From: an uncultured Christensenella sp.
GTDB lineage: Bacteria > Bacillota > Clostridia > Christensenellales > UBA3700
Reading direction: 5' to 3'
Assembly: GCA_910584035.1 (NCBI GenBank)
Contig: CAJTZR010000111.1
Location: 1 to 5,440, forward strand
DNA: 5,440 nt
Positions within the stretch are counted from its first letter, which is position 1, and each line of letters begins with the position of its first letter. The position numbers were made by a program, and so were the translations under genes. This document shows, piece by piece, positions 5,409 to 5,440 of the stretch. The notes beneath the pieces are model-generated. The model did not search any database and had not been told where the DNA came from. It worked only from the letters and a program-made list of their open reading frames with translations.

Positions 5409-5422
5409 CTTGATTAATCAAG
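5409..5422. promoter_or_regulatory. Perfect 14-bp palindrome, second of a pair (possible operator)
   Basis: CTTGATTAATCAAG is a perfect 14-bp palindrome centred 23 bp from the one at 5387-5398, about two helical turns. Two similar palindromes in a row upstream of a weak -35 box suggest cooperative binding of a dimeric regulator. The next gene upstream, which might encode it, is outside the window. Confidence 0.4.
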
Positions 5423-5440
5423 CAATATATTATATAAATG

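Overview
The window is a low-G+C stretch in which every gene I can support lies on the minus strand, so it reads from right to left. Strong purine-rich Shine-Dalgarno sites, sigma-A-like promoters, the standard genetic code and a sporulation gene with a forespore-type (sigma-F) promoter point to an endospore-forming clostridial member of the Bacillota, probably uncultured or gut-associated. The phylum is well supported; anything finer is a guess.

Layout in the direction of transcription: (1) a single small gene (5312-5058) for an 84-residue protein with four cysteines and a Lys/Thr/Ala-rich histone-like tail. It has its own promoter, two perfect palindromes upstream, and a strong terminator (4974-5010). 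(2) A two-gene sporulation operon. A sigma-F-type promoter (4804-4833) precedes a YwmB-like exported protein (4783-4334) and a SpoIIQ-like membrane-anchored M23 endopeptidase (4315-3677), closed by a terminator at 3646-3671. (3) A YhcC/TIGR01212-type radical SAM protein (3556-2681) that seems to be expressed from an extended -10 promoter so close to its ATG that the mRNA should be leaderless, closed by an A/T-rich terminator (2622-2651). (4) About 365 bases with no credible protein gene (2258-2621) that end in a strong orphan minus-strand terminator (2223-2257), so a small RNA is possible. (5) A textbook sigma-A promoter (2175-2203) driving ychF (2108-1017) and argS (1006 to beyond base 1), which are tightly coupled.

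The ychF-argS pair is housekeeping and linked to translation: a ribosome-associated ATPase and arginyl-tRNA synthetase. The YwmB-SpoIIQ pair belongs to engulfment-stage sporulation. I see no CRISPR array, insertion sequence, tRNA, rRNA or defence locus. The least explained items are the Cys4/Lys-tail protein with its palindromic upstream region, and the orphan transcription unit at 2223-2621.
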